Origin: Sphingosinicella microcystinivorans
GTDB taxonomy: Bacteria > Pseudomonadota > Alphaproteobacteria > Sphingomonadales > Sphingomonadaceae
Direction: 5' to 3'
Assembly (NCBI RefSeq): GCF_027941835.1
Contig: NZ_CP116005.1
Coordinates: 124,001-188,000 of the forward strand
DNA length: 64,000 nt
In this document: positions 1 through 8,644 of the stretch, piece after piece
How positions within the stretch are numbered: the first letter of the stretch is position 1
Layout: each line of letters begins with the position of its first letter
Position numbers and translations under genes: made by a program
Notes under the pieces: generated by a model
Databases searched by the model: none
Seen by the model: the letters and a program-made list of their open reading frames with translations, nothing else
What the model was told of the DNA's origin: nothing

Positions 1-102
1 ATCGGCATCGCATGCACTCGGCGCTCGGGTATCTCACCCCCGAACAGGCCGAGCAACGCATGACGGGCTAACCCTAGTGTCCGCACAACCGGAGGAAGAT
101 CA
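1..102 (+). mobile_element. Right end of an IS3-family insertion sequence
   Basis: The first 71 bases encode the last codons of an IS3-type transposase. The following bases, up to CA at 101-102, read in reverse as TGATCTTCCTCCGGTTGTGC, which has the TG...CA terminus expected of an IS3-family inverted repeat. The element's body and left end lie before the window. The downstream base 103 then begins what looks like the interior of another element (IS21), so this IS probably inserted into it. The exact boundary is inferred from one end only. Confidence 0.55.
3..71 (+). CDS. IS3-family transposase ORFB, C-terminal end (partial)
   Basis: Only the last 22 residues are in the window, ending in HSALGYLTPEQAEQRMTG and a TAA stop. 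The pattern H-S-A-L-G-Y-x-T/S-P is the conserved C-terminal signature of IS3-type integrase-fold transposases (rve domain). The DDE catalytic residues lie outside the window. The gene is cut by the window edge, so nothing can be said about whether it is intact. Confidence 0.75.
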   Translation, partial: RHRMHSALGYLTPEQAEQRMTG

Positions 103-229
103 CTCCCGGCGCCGCGAGCCGGCGACACCCCACAGCATCGTCACTTCGGAAGACCGGATGCTGCAGCATCCTCCGCTCGCCGACTGTGCCCGCTATGATC
201 TGCTGCGAGGCTATGATGCAGCGGCATGA
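103..229 (+). pseudogene. istA: Possible C-terminal remnant of IstA transposase
   Basis: A reading frame without an initiation codon runs up to TGA at 227-229 and ends in [22 protein letters not shown]21-family istA usually precedes istB and its stop overlaps the istB start, which is the arrangement here (the istB ATG at 213 lies 15 bases before this stop). The catalytic core is absent. I recognise the position and arrangement better than the residues themselves, so the identification is tentative. Confidence 0.35.
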
Positions 230-944
230 TATGATCGACACGATGCGCGGCCTCGGACTCAAGGGCATGGCGGCGGCGTTCGACGAGGCGGTCACCACCG
301 GCCTCCAGCGCAAGCGCACCACCATGGAGATACTGACCGACCTGCTCCGTGCTGAGGCGACCCACCGGGATGCAGCCTCCATCCGCTATCGGATGACGGC
401 TGCGAGGCTGCCCGTGGTGAAGGACCTGGAGCGGTTCAGCTTCGAGGGCACACCGATCAATGAGGAGATGATCCGCTCCCTTCACGATGGCTCCTTCCTC
501 CCGCCTCGCCGCAATATCGTGCTGGTCGGCGGCACGGGGACAGGCAAGACCCACCTCGCCATCGCGATCACCGCCAATGTCGTGCGAAGGGGCGCTCGCG
601 CCCGCTACTTCAACACCGTCGATCTGGTGACACGCCTCGAAGAGGAGACCCGGATCGGCAAAGGCGGGACCCTGGCGGCGCAGCTGTCGCGGCTCGACCT
701 GATCGTGCTCGACGAGCTCGGTTATCTGCCGTTCGCCCGCTCGGGAGGGCAGTTGCTGTTCCACCTCATCAGCAAGCTTTATGAGCGGACCAGCGTCATC
801 ATCACCACGAACCTCGCCTTCGGCGAATGGCCGACCGTGTTCGGCGATCCCAAGATGACCACGGCGCTGCTCGACCGCGTCACCCACCACTGCGATATCG
901 TCGAGACGGGCAACGACAGCTGGCGCTTCAAAAACCGCAGCTGA
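213..944 (+). CDS. istB: IS21-family helper ATPase IstB
   Basis: IstB is the AAA+ (DnaC-like) helper that assembles on target DNA and activates the IstA transposase. The protein is 243 residues from the ATG at 213, close to the usual 240-260. It shows the N-terminal family opening [18 protein letters not shown], a Walker A motif [11 protein letters not shown] near residue 115, a Walker B motif [12 protein letters not shown] near residue 170, and the conserved [11 protein letters not shown] and [11 protein letters not shown] segments. All ATPase motifs look intact. GTG at 186 and ATG at 195 are alternative starts; 213 or 216 fits the usual N-terminus best. Its partner istA is destroyed upstream, so it is probably an orphan, although it could act on related elements elsewhere. 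Confidence 0.92.
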   Translation: MMQRHDMIDTMRGLGLKGMAAAFDEAVTTGLQRKRTTMEILTDLLRAEATHRDAASIRYRMTAARLPVVKDLERFSFEGTPINEEMIRSLHDGSFLPPRRNIVLVGGTGTGKTHLAIAITANVVRRGARARYFNTVDLVTRLEEETRIGKGGTLAAQLSRLDLIVLDELGYLPFARSGGQLLFHLISKLYERTSVIITTNLAFGEWPTVFGDPKMTTALLDRVTHHCDIVETGNDSWRFKNRS

Positions 945-1070
945 CAGCCACCTTCGGCGCCTTCAAAAATCTATCTTGCGCTGCGCGCGCCTCCGGTCGG
1001 GCTACGCCCGCCCTCCGCCGCACGCAGCGCAAGGCCATCTTCAACAAACCAGCATCATATTATCCGAAAA

Positions 1071-1114
1071 GGGGGTCCCTCTTCGACGCCGATCGGGGGT
1101 CCCTTTTGAACGCC
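1071..1114 (+). repeat. IS21 terminal tandem repeats
   Basis: Two copies of a 20-base unit, GGGGGTCCCTCTTCGACGCC at 1071-1090 and GGGGGTCCCTTTTGAACGCC at 1095-1114, are spaced 24 bases apart just inside the element end. IS21-family elements carry multiple transposase-binding repeats of this kind at their termini. Confidence 0.7.
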
Positions 1115-1169
1115 GTTTGACATCCGAGGAGCTACCGGCCGGACGACGCGCGATAATGGGAAGGCCGGG

Positions 1170-2402
1170 CTAAGCGCCGGTCTTCGCCTTGTCGAACTTG
1201 CCCTTGAGCACCTTCGCACCGTCTCGGAGAAAATCGAGATGGTCGGACCAGTGCTGCATCATCCTGACGCGCTCGTCCCAATATTCGCCGCGCGTGTAGG
1301 CGCGGCGCACGGCGTTGTTGTCGCAATGGGCAAGCTGCCGCTCGATTGCGTCGGGATGCCATAGGCCCATCTCGTTCAGCAAAGTCGCGGCCATCGCGCG
1401 GAAACCATGGCCCGTCATTTCATCCTGTGCGAAGCCCATGCGACGCAGCGCCGCGTTGATAGTGTTCTCCGACATTGGCCGATCGACCGAGCGCAGCGAT
1501 GGGAACAGGAAGCGGCTATAATCGGCGTCATGCTCGATGGTTTCGAGGATGGCGAGCGCCTGGGCGGAGAGCGGGATGACGTGCGGACGCCGCATCTTGG
1601 TCTTGTGCGCTGGGACGGTCCACAACGCCTTGTCGAAATCGAAGTCGCTCCATTCGGCATAGCGAAGCTCGCCGGGACGCACGAACACATGCGGCAGCAG
1701 TTGAAGCGCCGCCTTAGTGTTTGGAAGCCCCTCGAACGCCTCGATAGCGCGGAGTAACCCGCCCGCCCCTGCGGGGCTGGTGATCGCGGCGCGGTGGACC
1801 GGCTTAGGCGCGATCAGCGCGCCGCGCAGATCAGCGGCAACGTCGCGCTCCGCTCGCGCCGTGGCGATGGCGTAGCGGAATATCTGCGAACAGGTGCTGC
1901 GCAGCCGTTTGGCCGTCTCGTAGCGGCCCTTGCTCTCCATCTTGCGGAGCATCACCAACAACTCCTGAGCGGAGATAGCGGCAATGGGGCGCTTGCCGAT
2001 TGACGTGTTGATGAAATCCAGAAGCCAACGCAGTTTCTTCATGGTGACGGCTGAACGGCCTTCGCGCTCAACCTTGATTAGCCATTCGTCGGCCACAGCC
2101 TTGAAGCTGTTGGAAGCTGCGACCGTCGCGGCGATCCGCTCAAGCTTGATCTGCTCGGCGGGATCACCGCCCCGCGCCAACACCTTGCGCGTGGCGTCGC
2201 GCTGCTCGCGGGCTTCGGCAAGGCCGGTGTCGGGCCACACGCCGAACGCCAACGTCTTCTGCTTGCTCAGGTGGCGATAGTTCATGCGCCAGTAGCGCGC
2301 GCCATTGGGAGAAACGAGAAGATAAAGCCCATCGCCGTCGGCGAGTTTGTAGGGCTTAGAACGGCCCTTGGCCGCTTTGATTGCCACAACGGAAAGCGCC
2401 AT
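1170..2402 (-). CDS. P4-type tyrosine integrase of a tRNA-Glu genomic island
   Basis: This is a 410-residue site-specific recombinase of the P4/CP4-57 class that integrates islands into tRNA genes. The N-terminal DUF4102 domain (residues about 1-85, with KPYKLADGDGLYLLV and YRHLSKQKTLAFG) is followed by a SAM-like core-binding domain and a C-terminal catalytic domain. Visible catalytic elements are the first Arg in FVRPGELRYAEW, the HGFR box, LAH and the nucleophile in RAYTRGEYW. Length and residues are complete, so it is likely active. The gene starts 165 bases from the 3' end of tRNA-Glu and reads away from it, the standard island arrangement; the island therefore extends to the left, beyond the window. 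TACCAT/ATGGTA boxes in the upstream gap may be arm-type binding sites. Confidence 0.93.
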   Translation of the reverse strand: MALSVVAIKAAKGRSKPYKLADGDGLYLLVSPNGARYWRMNYRHLSKQKTLAFGVWPDTGLAEAREQRDATRKVLARGGDPAEQIKLERIAATVAASNSFKAVADEWLIKVEREGRSAVTMKKLRWLLDFINTSIGKRPIAAISAQELLVMLRKMESKGRYETAKRLRSTCSQIFRYAIATARAERDVAADLRGALIAPKPVHRAAITSPAGAGGLLRAIEAFEGLPNTKAALQLLPHVFVRPGELRYAEWSDFDFDKALWTVPAHKTKMRRPHVIPLSAQALAILETIEHDADYSRFLFPSLRSVDRPMSENTINAALRRMGFAQDEMTGHGFRAMAATLLNEMGLWHPDAIERQLAHCDNNAVRRAYTRGEYWDERVRMMQHWSDHLDFLRDGAKVLKGKFDKAKTGA

Positions 2403-2476
2403 GATGGTATCTCCAATCCGGGGATCGGCGCGCTACCATCAAATCTACCATAAAATTGCTGGCATGTGATGGTATC
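2402..2476. promoter_or_regulatory. ATGGTA/TACCAT boxes between integrase start and tRNA
   Basis: TGATGGTATC occurs at 2402-2411 and again at 2467-2476. The inverse core TACCAT occurs at 2434-2439 and 2446-2451. Four copies of one hexamer in 75 bases, two in each orientation and beside the integrase start and the tRNA 3' end, fit arm-type integrase or excisionase/AlpA binding sites. This is inferred from spacing and position only. Confidence 0.4.
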
Positions 2477-2566
2477 AAGCCGCTCCGTATGGGATGCTTG
2501 TACCACAGAGAATCCGCATAAAACAGCCAGTTATGGCACTTTATGACATCCGCTGGGAGCGGATTT

Positions 2567-2642
2567 TGGTGACCCCTACGGGACTCGAACCCGTGTTTTC
2601 GCCGTGAGAGGGCGACGTCCTGGACCGCTAGACGAAGGGGCC
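2567..2642 (-). tRNA. tRNA-Glu (anticodon CTC)
   Basis: Read on the minus strand, the 76 bases fold as a cloverleaf: acceptor GGCCCCT pairing with AGGGGTC, discriminator A and encoded CCA, a TTCGAGTCC T-loop segment, and an anticodon arm TCGCC-CTCTCAC-GGCGA with anticodon CTC reading GAG. It is probably the attachment gene for the adjacent island, whose integrase lies just beyond the 3' end; the tRNA itself looks intact. Confidence 0.95.
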
Positions 2643-2765
2643 ACGGGCGGCAGAGCCGCTTGCGAAGGCGCGTGACTTAAGCGCGGGGCCAGTCCAAGTC
2701 AAGCGGGCAAGAAAAAGGGCAGCGATGCTGCCGTCGCCGCCCGGTTTCAGGAGAGGGAGCCGTGC

Positions 2766-4433
2766 CTACTGGTCGATGTCGCGGCGGAAGGTTTCGGGCA
2801 GGAACAGGAGGCCGATCACGAGCGTGATCACCGCCACCACCACCGGATACCAGAGGCCGTAGTAGATGTCGCCCGTCGCCGCGACCATCGCGAAGGCCGT
2901 GGTCGGCAGGAAGCCGCCGAACCAGCCGTTGCCGATGTGATACGGCAGCGACATTGAGGTGTAGCGGATACGGCTCGGGAACAGCTCGACGAGCAGTGCC
3001 GCGATCGGGCCGTAGACCGCCGTCACCAGCAGCACGAGGAAGAACAGGATCGCCACAACCATCGGCTTGTCGATCTCAGCCGGGTCCGCGGCGGCAGGAT
3101 AGCCGGCATCGCCGAGCGCGGCCTTCACCTGATCCTGGAAGGCGGCGATCGCCGCCGCGCGCTCGGTGCCCGTCACCACGGCGGGATTGGGAGCGGCGAT
3201 CGCGGTGCCGCCGATGCGGATCTCGGCGACGGTGCCCGCAGACGCCTCGACATTCTCGTAGTTGAGGCCGGCCTTGGCGAGATACGCCTTGGCGATGTCG
3301 CAGCTCGTGGCGTCGAACCTGTTCTTGCCGATCGGGTCGAACTGGAACGAGCACTCCGCCCCGTTCGCCGTCACGCTGATCGGCGCTGCCGCCTGCGCTG
3401 CGGCGAGCGCCGGGTTCGCTGCCTTGGTGAGCGCGCCGAACAGCGGGAAGTAGGTAAGCGCCGCGATCAGACAGCCGGTGAGGATGATCGGCTTGCGGCC
3501 GATCCTGTCGGAGAGCCAGCCGAAAAAGATGAAGAACGGCGTGCCGAGCACGAGCGCGATGGCGATGAGGATGTTGGCGGTCGCGCCGTCCACCTTCAGC
3601 GTCTTTTCAAGGAAGAACAGCGCGTAGAACTGGCCCGTGTACCAGACCACCGCCTGACCTGCAACCGCACCCATCAGCGCGACCAGTACCCACCTGAGGT
3701 TGCCCCACTTGCCGAACGCCTCGGTGAGCGGCGCCTTCGACGTGGTGCCCTCTTCCTTCATCTTCTGGAAGACCGGGCTTTCGGAGAGCTGCAGGCGAAT
3801 CCACATCGAAATCGCGAGCAGGATGATCGAGACGAGGAACGGGATGCGCCAGCCCCAGTCGGCGAAGGCTTCCTCGCCCATCACGGTGCGGATGCCGATG
3901 ACGACGAGCAGCGCCGCGAACAGCCCGAGCGTCGCCGTGGTCTGGATCCAGCTCGTGTAGAGGCCGCGCTTGTGGTTGGGCGCGTGCTCGGCAACGTATG
4001 TGGCCGCACCGCCGTACTCGCCGCCGAGCGCGAGGCCCTGGAGCAGGCGCAGCGCCACGAGGATGAACGGCGCGGCGACACCGATGCTGGTATAGGACGG
4101 CAGCAGGCCGACCGCGAAGGTCGACAGGCCCATGATGCCCATCGTCACGAGGAAGGTGTTCTTGCGTCCGACGATGTCGCCGATGCGCCCGAAGAAAATG
4201 GCGCCGAAGGGCCTGACCGCGAAACCGGCCGCAAAGGCCGCGAGCGCGAGGATGAACCCCGTCGTCTCGTTCACGCCCGAGAAGAAGTGGGACGAGATAT
4301 AGAGCGCCAGAAGGCCGTAGAGATAGAAATCATACCATTCGAACACGGTGCCCAGCGACGACGCGGCGATGACGAGCTTTTCGCTCTGCGTCGCCTTGTG
4401 GTGCTTGGGCACGTTTTCATATGTCGTCGCCAT
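2766..4433 (-). CDS. MHS-family (MFS) metabolite:proton symporter with inserted periplasmic loop
   Basis: This 555-residue inner-membrane transporter belongs to the metabolite:H+ symporter branch of the major facilitator superfamily (ShiA/ProP/KgtP-like). Family signatures seen are VFEWYDFYLYG near the N-terminus, GRIGDIVGRKNTF after helix 2, RLLQGLALGGEYGGA, and DRIGRKPIILTG in the second half. Usual members are about 430-450 residues; the excess is a hydrophilic segment at about residues 338-452, between TM segments, containing two Cys residues (about 361 and 378). It is transcribed with the upstream porin gene, 18 bases apart, and faces acs across a shared promoter region, suggesting import of acetate or another short organic acid. 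The substrate is not determined by sequence. Confidence 0.88.
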   Translation of the reverse strand: MATTYENVPKHHKATQSEKLVIAASSLGTVFEWYDFYLYGLLALYISSHFFSGVNETTGFILALAAFAAGFAVRPFGAIFFGRIGDIVGRKNTFLVTMGIMGLSTFAVGLLPSYTSIGVAAPFILVALRLLQGLALGGEYGGAATYVAEHAPNHKRGLYTSWIQTTATLGLFAALLVVIGIRTVMGEEAFADWGWRIPFLVSIILLAISMWIRLQLSESPVFQKMKEEGTTSKAPLTEAFGKWGNLRWVLVALMGAVAGQAVVWYTGQFYALFFLEKTLKVDGATANILIAIALVLGTPFFIFFGWLSDRIGRKPIILTGCLIAALTYFPLFGALTKAANPALAAAQAAAPISVTANGAECSFQFDPIGKNRFDATSCDIAKAYLAKAGLNYENVEASAGTVAEIRIGGTAIAAPNPAVVTGTERAAAIAAFQDQVKAALGDAGYPAAADPAEIDKPMVVAILFFLVLLVTAVYGPIAALLVELFPSRIRYTSMSLPYHIGNGWFGGFLPTTAFAMVAATGDIYYGLWYPVVVAVITLVIGLLFLPETFRRDIDQ

Positions 4434-4451
4434 GTCCCTGTTCCCTCTCCC

Positions 4452-5783
4452 TCAGAAATTGTATTTCGCTGCAAATTCCAGACGATCGAGCTGCCCGGCA
4501 AGCCCGTTCAGCAACTTTCGTTCACCGTGCCGGTATTCCACGCCGAGATCGAGACTCCTGACCGGCGACCAGAACAGGTTGCCCGCCACGCTCCATGCCT
4601 TGTCGCTCGCCGTGAGCGGCGCCGTCGACGGGTAGGCGGCGTTCTGGTAGCCGGCCATCACCGTCGAGCGCAGCGATGGCGTCCAGCCGATCTTGAGCGC
4701 CGCGAGCGCCGCGAAGGTTCGGACCGTATCGAGCGTGCCCGCAAGGCCGTCGTAAACCGCATCCGGCGCGAAGTTGAGGCCGACATACCGGCCGATGCCC
4801 TCGCCGTAGGTCGCCATAAAGCGCAGGTCGTGCCGCTTGTCCGGCCCGAACACGATCTTTCCCGCGCCGCTCACGCCCCAGCCCGTCGCCGTTTCGGAAG
4901 CACTGCCGTCATCGACGGAGAGTTTGCGGAACAGTCCCGCGAGCGAGAGTTCGCCGAAGGGGGCCGTATAGGCGAGGCGCGCGGCAAGATCGGGAAGGCG
5001 ATCGTCGTCGTTCTCGGCGAGCGCCGGCGAGGCCGGCGTGATCGTGGCCGATTCCGCGTTTTCGGCGGCGACGCTGAGCGCGAGGCCCGGCCCCAGCTTC
5101 GCCGTGTAGCGCACGAGCGGCTGGCGGACGAACACCGTCCCCTCGGTGGGGCCGACGAAATCCGTGGTTTCGGGAAGCGCACCGACATACTGGAACGTCG
5201 ACCAGTCCTGCCCGACAAGCAGGTTGTCAAACTGCACCCACGCGCGGCGCAGCGCGAGGTTGTAGCCGTTGGTGGTGCGCTCCGAGCCCTGCGTGCCGGG
5301 CGAGGTCTGGAAATCGGTTTCGAGATAGCCCTTCAGCGTGTGGCCCGACACGTCGGTCGAGAGGTTCAGCCACAGGCGCGTCTGCTTCGCGGAAAAATCG
5401 CTGTCGGTCGACTCGCGCGTGCCGCCCGCGGGGATCGCCTGCGGCAGATAGAAGTCGCGGCCGGGCGAAGTCCCGGCGACATCGCCGTCGTCCCAGCGGC
5501 TGAACGTGGCGACGGTCTTCAGGAAGCCGCCGATCTTCACGGCGGTGCCGCCGACCTTGAAACCATCCGCGGGCGGAGCCACCGCGGCGCGGCTTTCGGC
5601 AAGCCGGGCGCGCAGCGCGGCGTTTTCAGCGCGGGACGCTTCAAGCTCCCCGGCAAGCGCGGCCATGCGGCTCTCGATCGCGCTCATGCGCGCTTCGATG
5701 CGGCCTTCGGCGCGCGCCGGCCCGACGGCAATGGCGATCAGGGCGACCCCGACGCAAAGGCCGGAGCGCGAACGCGCGGTCAT
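4452..5783 (-). CDS. DcaP-like trimeric outer-membrane porin
   Basis: The 443-residue protein has a signal peptide (cleavage after VGPARA, about residue 25), a short coiled-coil segment with heptads (residues about 27-65, IEARMSAIESRMAALAGELE), then a beta-barrel rich in alternating aromatic strands ending in the terminal Phe of KYNF, which is the outer-membrane assembly signal. Coiled coil plus barrel, with motifs such as GGFLKTVATF and YLETDFQ, matches DcaP-type porins that pass organic anions. It is the first gene of a two-gene operon with the MHS symporter, implying an outer-plus-inner membrane uptake route. The start at 5783 has a good GGGAGG ribosome site. Confidence 0.85.
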   Translation of the reverse strand: MTARSRSGLCVGVALIAIAVGPARAEGRIEARMSAIESRMAALAGELEASRAENAALRARLAESRAAVAPPADGFKVGGTAVKIGGFLKTVATFSRWDDGDVAGTSPGRDFYLPQAIPAGGTRESTDSDFSAKQTRLWLNLSTDVSGHTLKGYLETDFQTSPGTQGSERTTNGYNLALRRAWVQFDNLLVGQDWSTFQYVGALPETTDFVGPTEGTVFVRQPLVRYTAKLGPGLALSVAAENAESATITPASPALAENDDDRLPDLAARLAYTAPFGELSLAGLFRKLSVDDGSASETATGWGVSGAGKIVFGPDKRHDLRFMATYGEGIGRYVGLNFAPDAVYDGLAGTLDTVRTFAALAALKIGWTPSLRSTVMAGYQNAAYPSTAPLTASDKAWSVAGNLFWSPVRSLDLGVEYRHGERKLLNGLAGQLDRLEFAAKYNF

Positions 5784-5871
5784 GGCAATCCTCCCAAAAT
5801 CCGGCCGATCCCCGCGACGGGACTGTGCCGACGCTGATCAGCATCGCGTCGGGCAGGGAGCGCGAACACCC

Positions 5872-5905
5872 CGACCATGGTCGAATGCGTCTACGACCTT
5901 GGTCG
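5872..5905. promoter_or_regulatory. Twin dyads CGACCATGGTCG / CGACCTTGGTCG between porin and acs
   Basis: Two 12-base palindromic sites at 5872-5883 and 5894-5905 differ by one base and start exactly 22 bp apart (two DNA turns) in the 184-base divergent region between the porin and acs. They are strong candidates for binding of the neighbouring LuxR-type response regulator, on the same face of the helix. The assignment to that regulator is inference from location. Confidence 0.55.
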
Positions 5906-5967
5906 AGGGTGCAGGGACGCCGCCCGGCGTTCTATGAGTCTCCCCAAACAGAAATGGGAGGATCATC

Positions 5968-7929
5968 ATGGCCAGTCTCGCCGTATCCGCAGGTAGCGCC
6001 GCCGCGACCTATCCGGTTCCCGCCGCGTGGCGCGCACGCGCCATGATCAATCCCGAAACCTACGCCGCCTTCTATGCGGAGGCGGCGCGCGATCCCGACG
6101 CCTTCTGGACGCGCGAGGCGCAGCGGCTCGACTGGATGACGCCGTTCACGACGGTGAAGAACACGTCGTTCAACGAAGCCGACTTCGGCATCCGCTGGTT
6201 CGAGGACGGCGCGCTCAACGTCTCGGCGAACTGCCTCGACCGCCACGTCGCCGAGCGCCCCGACGCGACCGCGATCATCTGGGAAGGCGACGAGCCCGGC
6301 GACAGCCGCATCATCAGCTACCGCGAACTCCACGCGGAGGTCTGCCGCCTTGCGAACGCGCTGAAGGCAAGCGGCATCCGCAAGGGCGACCGCGTGACGA
6401 TCTACCTGCCGATGATCCCGGAGGCCGCCGTCTCCATGCTCGCCTGCGCGCGCATCGGCGCGATCCATTCCGTGGTGTTCGGCGGCTTCTCGCCGGACAG
6501 TCTCGCCGGACGCATCACCGACTGCGATTCCCAGCTCGTCATCACCGCCGACGAAGGCCTGCGCGGCGGCAAGCGCGTGCCGCTGAAGGCCAACGTCGAC
6601 GAGGCGCTGACGCACTGCACGAGCGTCTCGAAGGTCATCGTCGTGCGCCGCACCGGCGCCGACATCGCCATGACCGACGGCCGCGACGTCTGGTATCACG
6701 ACGCGGTCGCCGCCGCCGCGCCGGACTGCGCGGCCGAGCCGATGAACGCGGAGGACCCGCTGTTCATCCTCTACACCTCCGGCTCCACCGGAAAACCCAA
6801 GGGCGTGCTGCACACGACCGGCGGCTATCTCGTGTGGGCGTCGATGACGCACCGGTACGTGTTCGATTACCGCCCCGGCGAGGTCTTCTGGTGCGCGGCG
6901 GACGTGGGCTGGGTGACGGGCCACACCTATGTCGTCTACGGCGCGCTCGCGAACGGCGCGACGACGCTGATGTACGAGGGCATCCCGAACTACCCGGACT
7001 TCAGCCGCTTCTGGACCATCATCGACAAATATCAGGTCGAGATCTTCTACGCCGCGCCGACCGCGCTGCGCGCACTGATGCGCGAGGGCGACGACTGGGT
7101 GACGCGGACGCGCCGCACGTCGCTCCGCCTGCTCGGCACGGTCGGCGAGCCGATCAACCCGGAGGCGTGGGAATGGTATCACCGCGTCGTCGGCGAGGGA
7201 CGCTGCCCGATCGTCGACACGTGGTGGCAGACGGAAACCGGCGCGGCGATGATCTCCCCCATGCCCGGCGCCACCGACCTGAAGCCCGGCAGCGCGACGA
7301 AGCCGATGTTCGGCGTGAAGCCCGAACTCGTCGACGCCGAGGGCAAGGTGCTGGAGGGTGCCGCCGAGGGCAATCTCGTCATCACCGATAGCTGGCCGGG
7401 GCAGGCGCGCACGATCTGGGGCGACCACGAGCGCTTCTTCCAGACCTATTTCACGACATATCCCGGCAAGTATTTCACCGGCGACGGCTGCCGCCGCGAT
7501 GCTGACGGCTATTACTGGATCACCGGCCGCGTCGACGACGTGATCAACGTCTCCGGCCACCGCATGGGCACCGCCGAGATCGAAAGCGCGCTCGTCGCGC
7601 ACGCGAAGGTCGCCGAGGCCGCCGTCGTCGGGATGCCGCACGCGGTGAAGGGCCAGGGCATCTACGCCTATGTGACGCTGAACGCCAACGAGGAGGGCGA
7701 CGACGCGCTGCGCCGCGACCTCGTGCAGTGGGTGCGCCGCGAGATCGGCCCCATCGCGACCCCGGACGCCGTCCAGTTCGCCCCCGGCCTCCCCAAGACG
7801 CGATCGGGCAAGATCATGCGGCGCATCCTCCGCAAGATCGCGGAAGGCGACGTCTCCAACCTCGGCGACACCTCGACGCTTGCCGATCCTTCCGTGGTTG
7901 CGAACCTCGTCGCCAATCGCCAGAGTTGA
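5968..7929 (+). CDS. acs: Acetyl-CoA synthetase (AMP-forming)
   Basis: The enzyme converts acetate, ATP and CoA to acetyl-CoA, AMP and PPi in the cytoplasm by way of acetyl-adenylate. The 653-residue length is normal for Acs. Diagnostic motifs are the P-loop-like [11 protein letters not shown] near residue 268, the acetate-pocket region WWQTETG, the hinge and nucleotide region [18 protein letters not shown], and the C-terminal [11 protein letters not shown] with the catalytic Lys that acetyltransferases modify in Pat/GNAT-controlled homologues. The start has a GGGAGG site 7-8 bases upstream. The response regulator gene follows after 6 bases, so the two are translationally close and probably co-transcribed. 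Confidence 0.97.
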   Translation: MASLAVSAGSAAATYPVPAAWRARAMINPETYAAFYAEAARDPDAFWTREAQRLDWMTPFTTVKNTSFNEADFGIRWFEDGALNVSANCLDRHVAERPDATAIIWEGDEPGDSRIISYRELHAEVCRLANALKASGIRKGDRVTIYLPMIPEAAVSMLACARIGAIHSVVFGGFSPDSLAGRITDCDSQLVITADEGLRGGKRVPLKANVDEALTHCTSVSKVIVVRRTGADIAMTDGRDVWYHDAVAAAAPDCAAEPMNAEDPLFILYTSGSTGKPKGVLHTTGGYLVWASMTHRYVFDYRPGEVFWCAADVGWVTGHTYVVYGALANGATTLMYEGIPNYPDFSRFWTIIDKYQVEIFYAAPTALRALMREGDDWVTRTRRTSLRLLGTVGEPINPEAWEWYHRVVGEGRCPIVDTWWQTETGAAMISPMPGATDLKPGSATKPMFGVKPELVDAEGKVLEGAAEGNLVITDSWPGQARTIWGDHERFFQTYFTTYPGKYFTGDGCRRDADGYYWITGRVDDVINVSGHRMGTAEIESALVAHAKVAEAAVVGMPHAVKGQGIYAYVTLNANEEGDDALRRDLVQWVRREIGPIATPDAVQFAPGLPKTRSGKIMRRILRKIAEGDVSNLGDTSTLADPSVVANLVANRQS

Positions 7930-7935
7930 GGCCGC

Positions 7936-8562
7936 ATGGCAGGCGAGAGCATCCTGATCGCGGACGACCACCCGCTGTTCCGACAGGCGCTCTCGCTCGC
8001 CGCCTCCAGCGTCCGCCCCGACGCCCGCATCATCGAGGCGGGAACGCTCGACACCGCCGCGCACGCGGCGGAAACGAACGCGGACATCGCGCTCATCCTG
8101 CTCGATCTCAACATGCCGGGCGCCACAGGCTATTCGGGCGTCGCGCTGCTCCACGCCGAGCGGCCGGGCGTGCCGATCCTCGTGGTGTCGAGCGCGGAGG
8201 CGTCGTCTGCGGCGGCGGAGGCGCGCCGCTTCGGCGCGGTGGGCTTCGTCAGCAAGGAAAGCGATCTCGCCGCGATCGAAAAGGCCATCGCCCGTGCGCT
8301 CGCGGGCGAGACGATCGAGACCCCGGCAAGCGGCGAACTCGACGATGTCGCGGCCCGCGTCGCGGCGCTGACGCCCACCCAGCTTCGCGTCCTCCTCGGC
8401 GTGCTCGACGGACGGCTGAACAAGCAGATCGCCTTCGACCTCGGCATCACCGAAGCGACCGTGAAGGCGCACATGACGGCGATCCTGCGCAAGCTCGACG
8501 TCGGCAACCGCACGCAGGCGGCGCTCGCGGCACGCGCGCTCGGCATCGGTATCAAGCACTAG
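7936..8562 (+). CDS. LuxR/NarL-type response regulator, CrbR-like
   Basis: The 208-residue protein has an N-terminal receiver domain (residues about 5-125: acidic pair in IADDHPLF, phospho-acceptor Asp in LILLDLNMPG, Lys in FVSKES) and a C-terminal LuxR HTH (residues about 140-205: LTPTQLRVLLGVLDGRLNKQ, ITEATVKAHMTAILRKL). It lies 6 bases after acs and is convergent with an SLC5-fused histidine kinase. In Vibrio and Pseudomonas the CrbS/CrbR pair, of the same two architectures, activates acs; the context here supports the same acetate-responsive role. Direct proof that the adjacent kinase is its partner is lacking. Confidence 0.9.
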   Translation: MAGESILIADDHPLFRQALSLAASSVRPDARIIEAGTLDTAAHAAETNADIALILLDLNMPGATGYSGVALLHAERPGVPILVVSSAEASSAAAEARRFGAVGFVSKESDLAAIEKAIARALAGETIETPASGELDDVAARVAALTPTQLRVLLGVLDGRLNKQIAFDLGITEATVKAHMTAILRKLDVGNRTQAALAARALGIGIKH

Positions 8563-8563
8563 A

Positions 8564-8638
8564 ACGGGTTGTGATCTCATGGGATCACCCCTCCCCTTCA
8601 GGGGAGGGGCTAACCGATCCCGTCCGGTCACAACCCGT
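8564..8638. terminator. Long nested inverted repeat between convergent regulator and kinase genes
   Basis: Outer arms 8564-8586 and 8616-8638 share ACGGGTTGTGA and GGGATC with a 6-base mismatched centre. They enclose an inner hairpin CCCCTCCCCTTCAGGGGAGGGG at 8588-8609. The structure fills the gap between the two convergent stop codons and could act as a bidirectional terminator. The inner hairpin also occurs at 43154-43175, so the element is REP-like as well. Confidence 0.6.
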
Positions 8639-8644
8639 CCGGAT

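Larger units (their letters stand above)
103..1122 (+). mobile_element. IS21-family element, left-truncated remnant
   Basis: The segment holds a complete istB helper ATPase gene and a right terminus. The end is read from two 20-base near-identical repeats (1071-1090 and 1095-1114) and a final TTTGACA; in reverse the end starts TGTCAAACGGCGTTCAAAAG, a typical IS21-family terminus ending in CA. The large transposase gene istA is missing except for a possible tail, so the element cannot move by itself. The left part appears to have been replaced by the IS3-family element. Confidence 0.7.

Noticed and set aside
103-1122. An intact IS21 element
   Set aside because: istB is complete, but istA is missing except for a possible tail and the left end is replaced by an IS3-family end.
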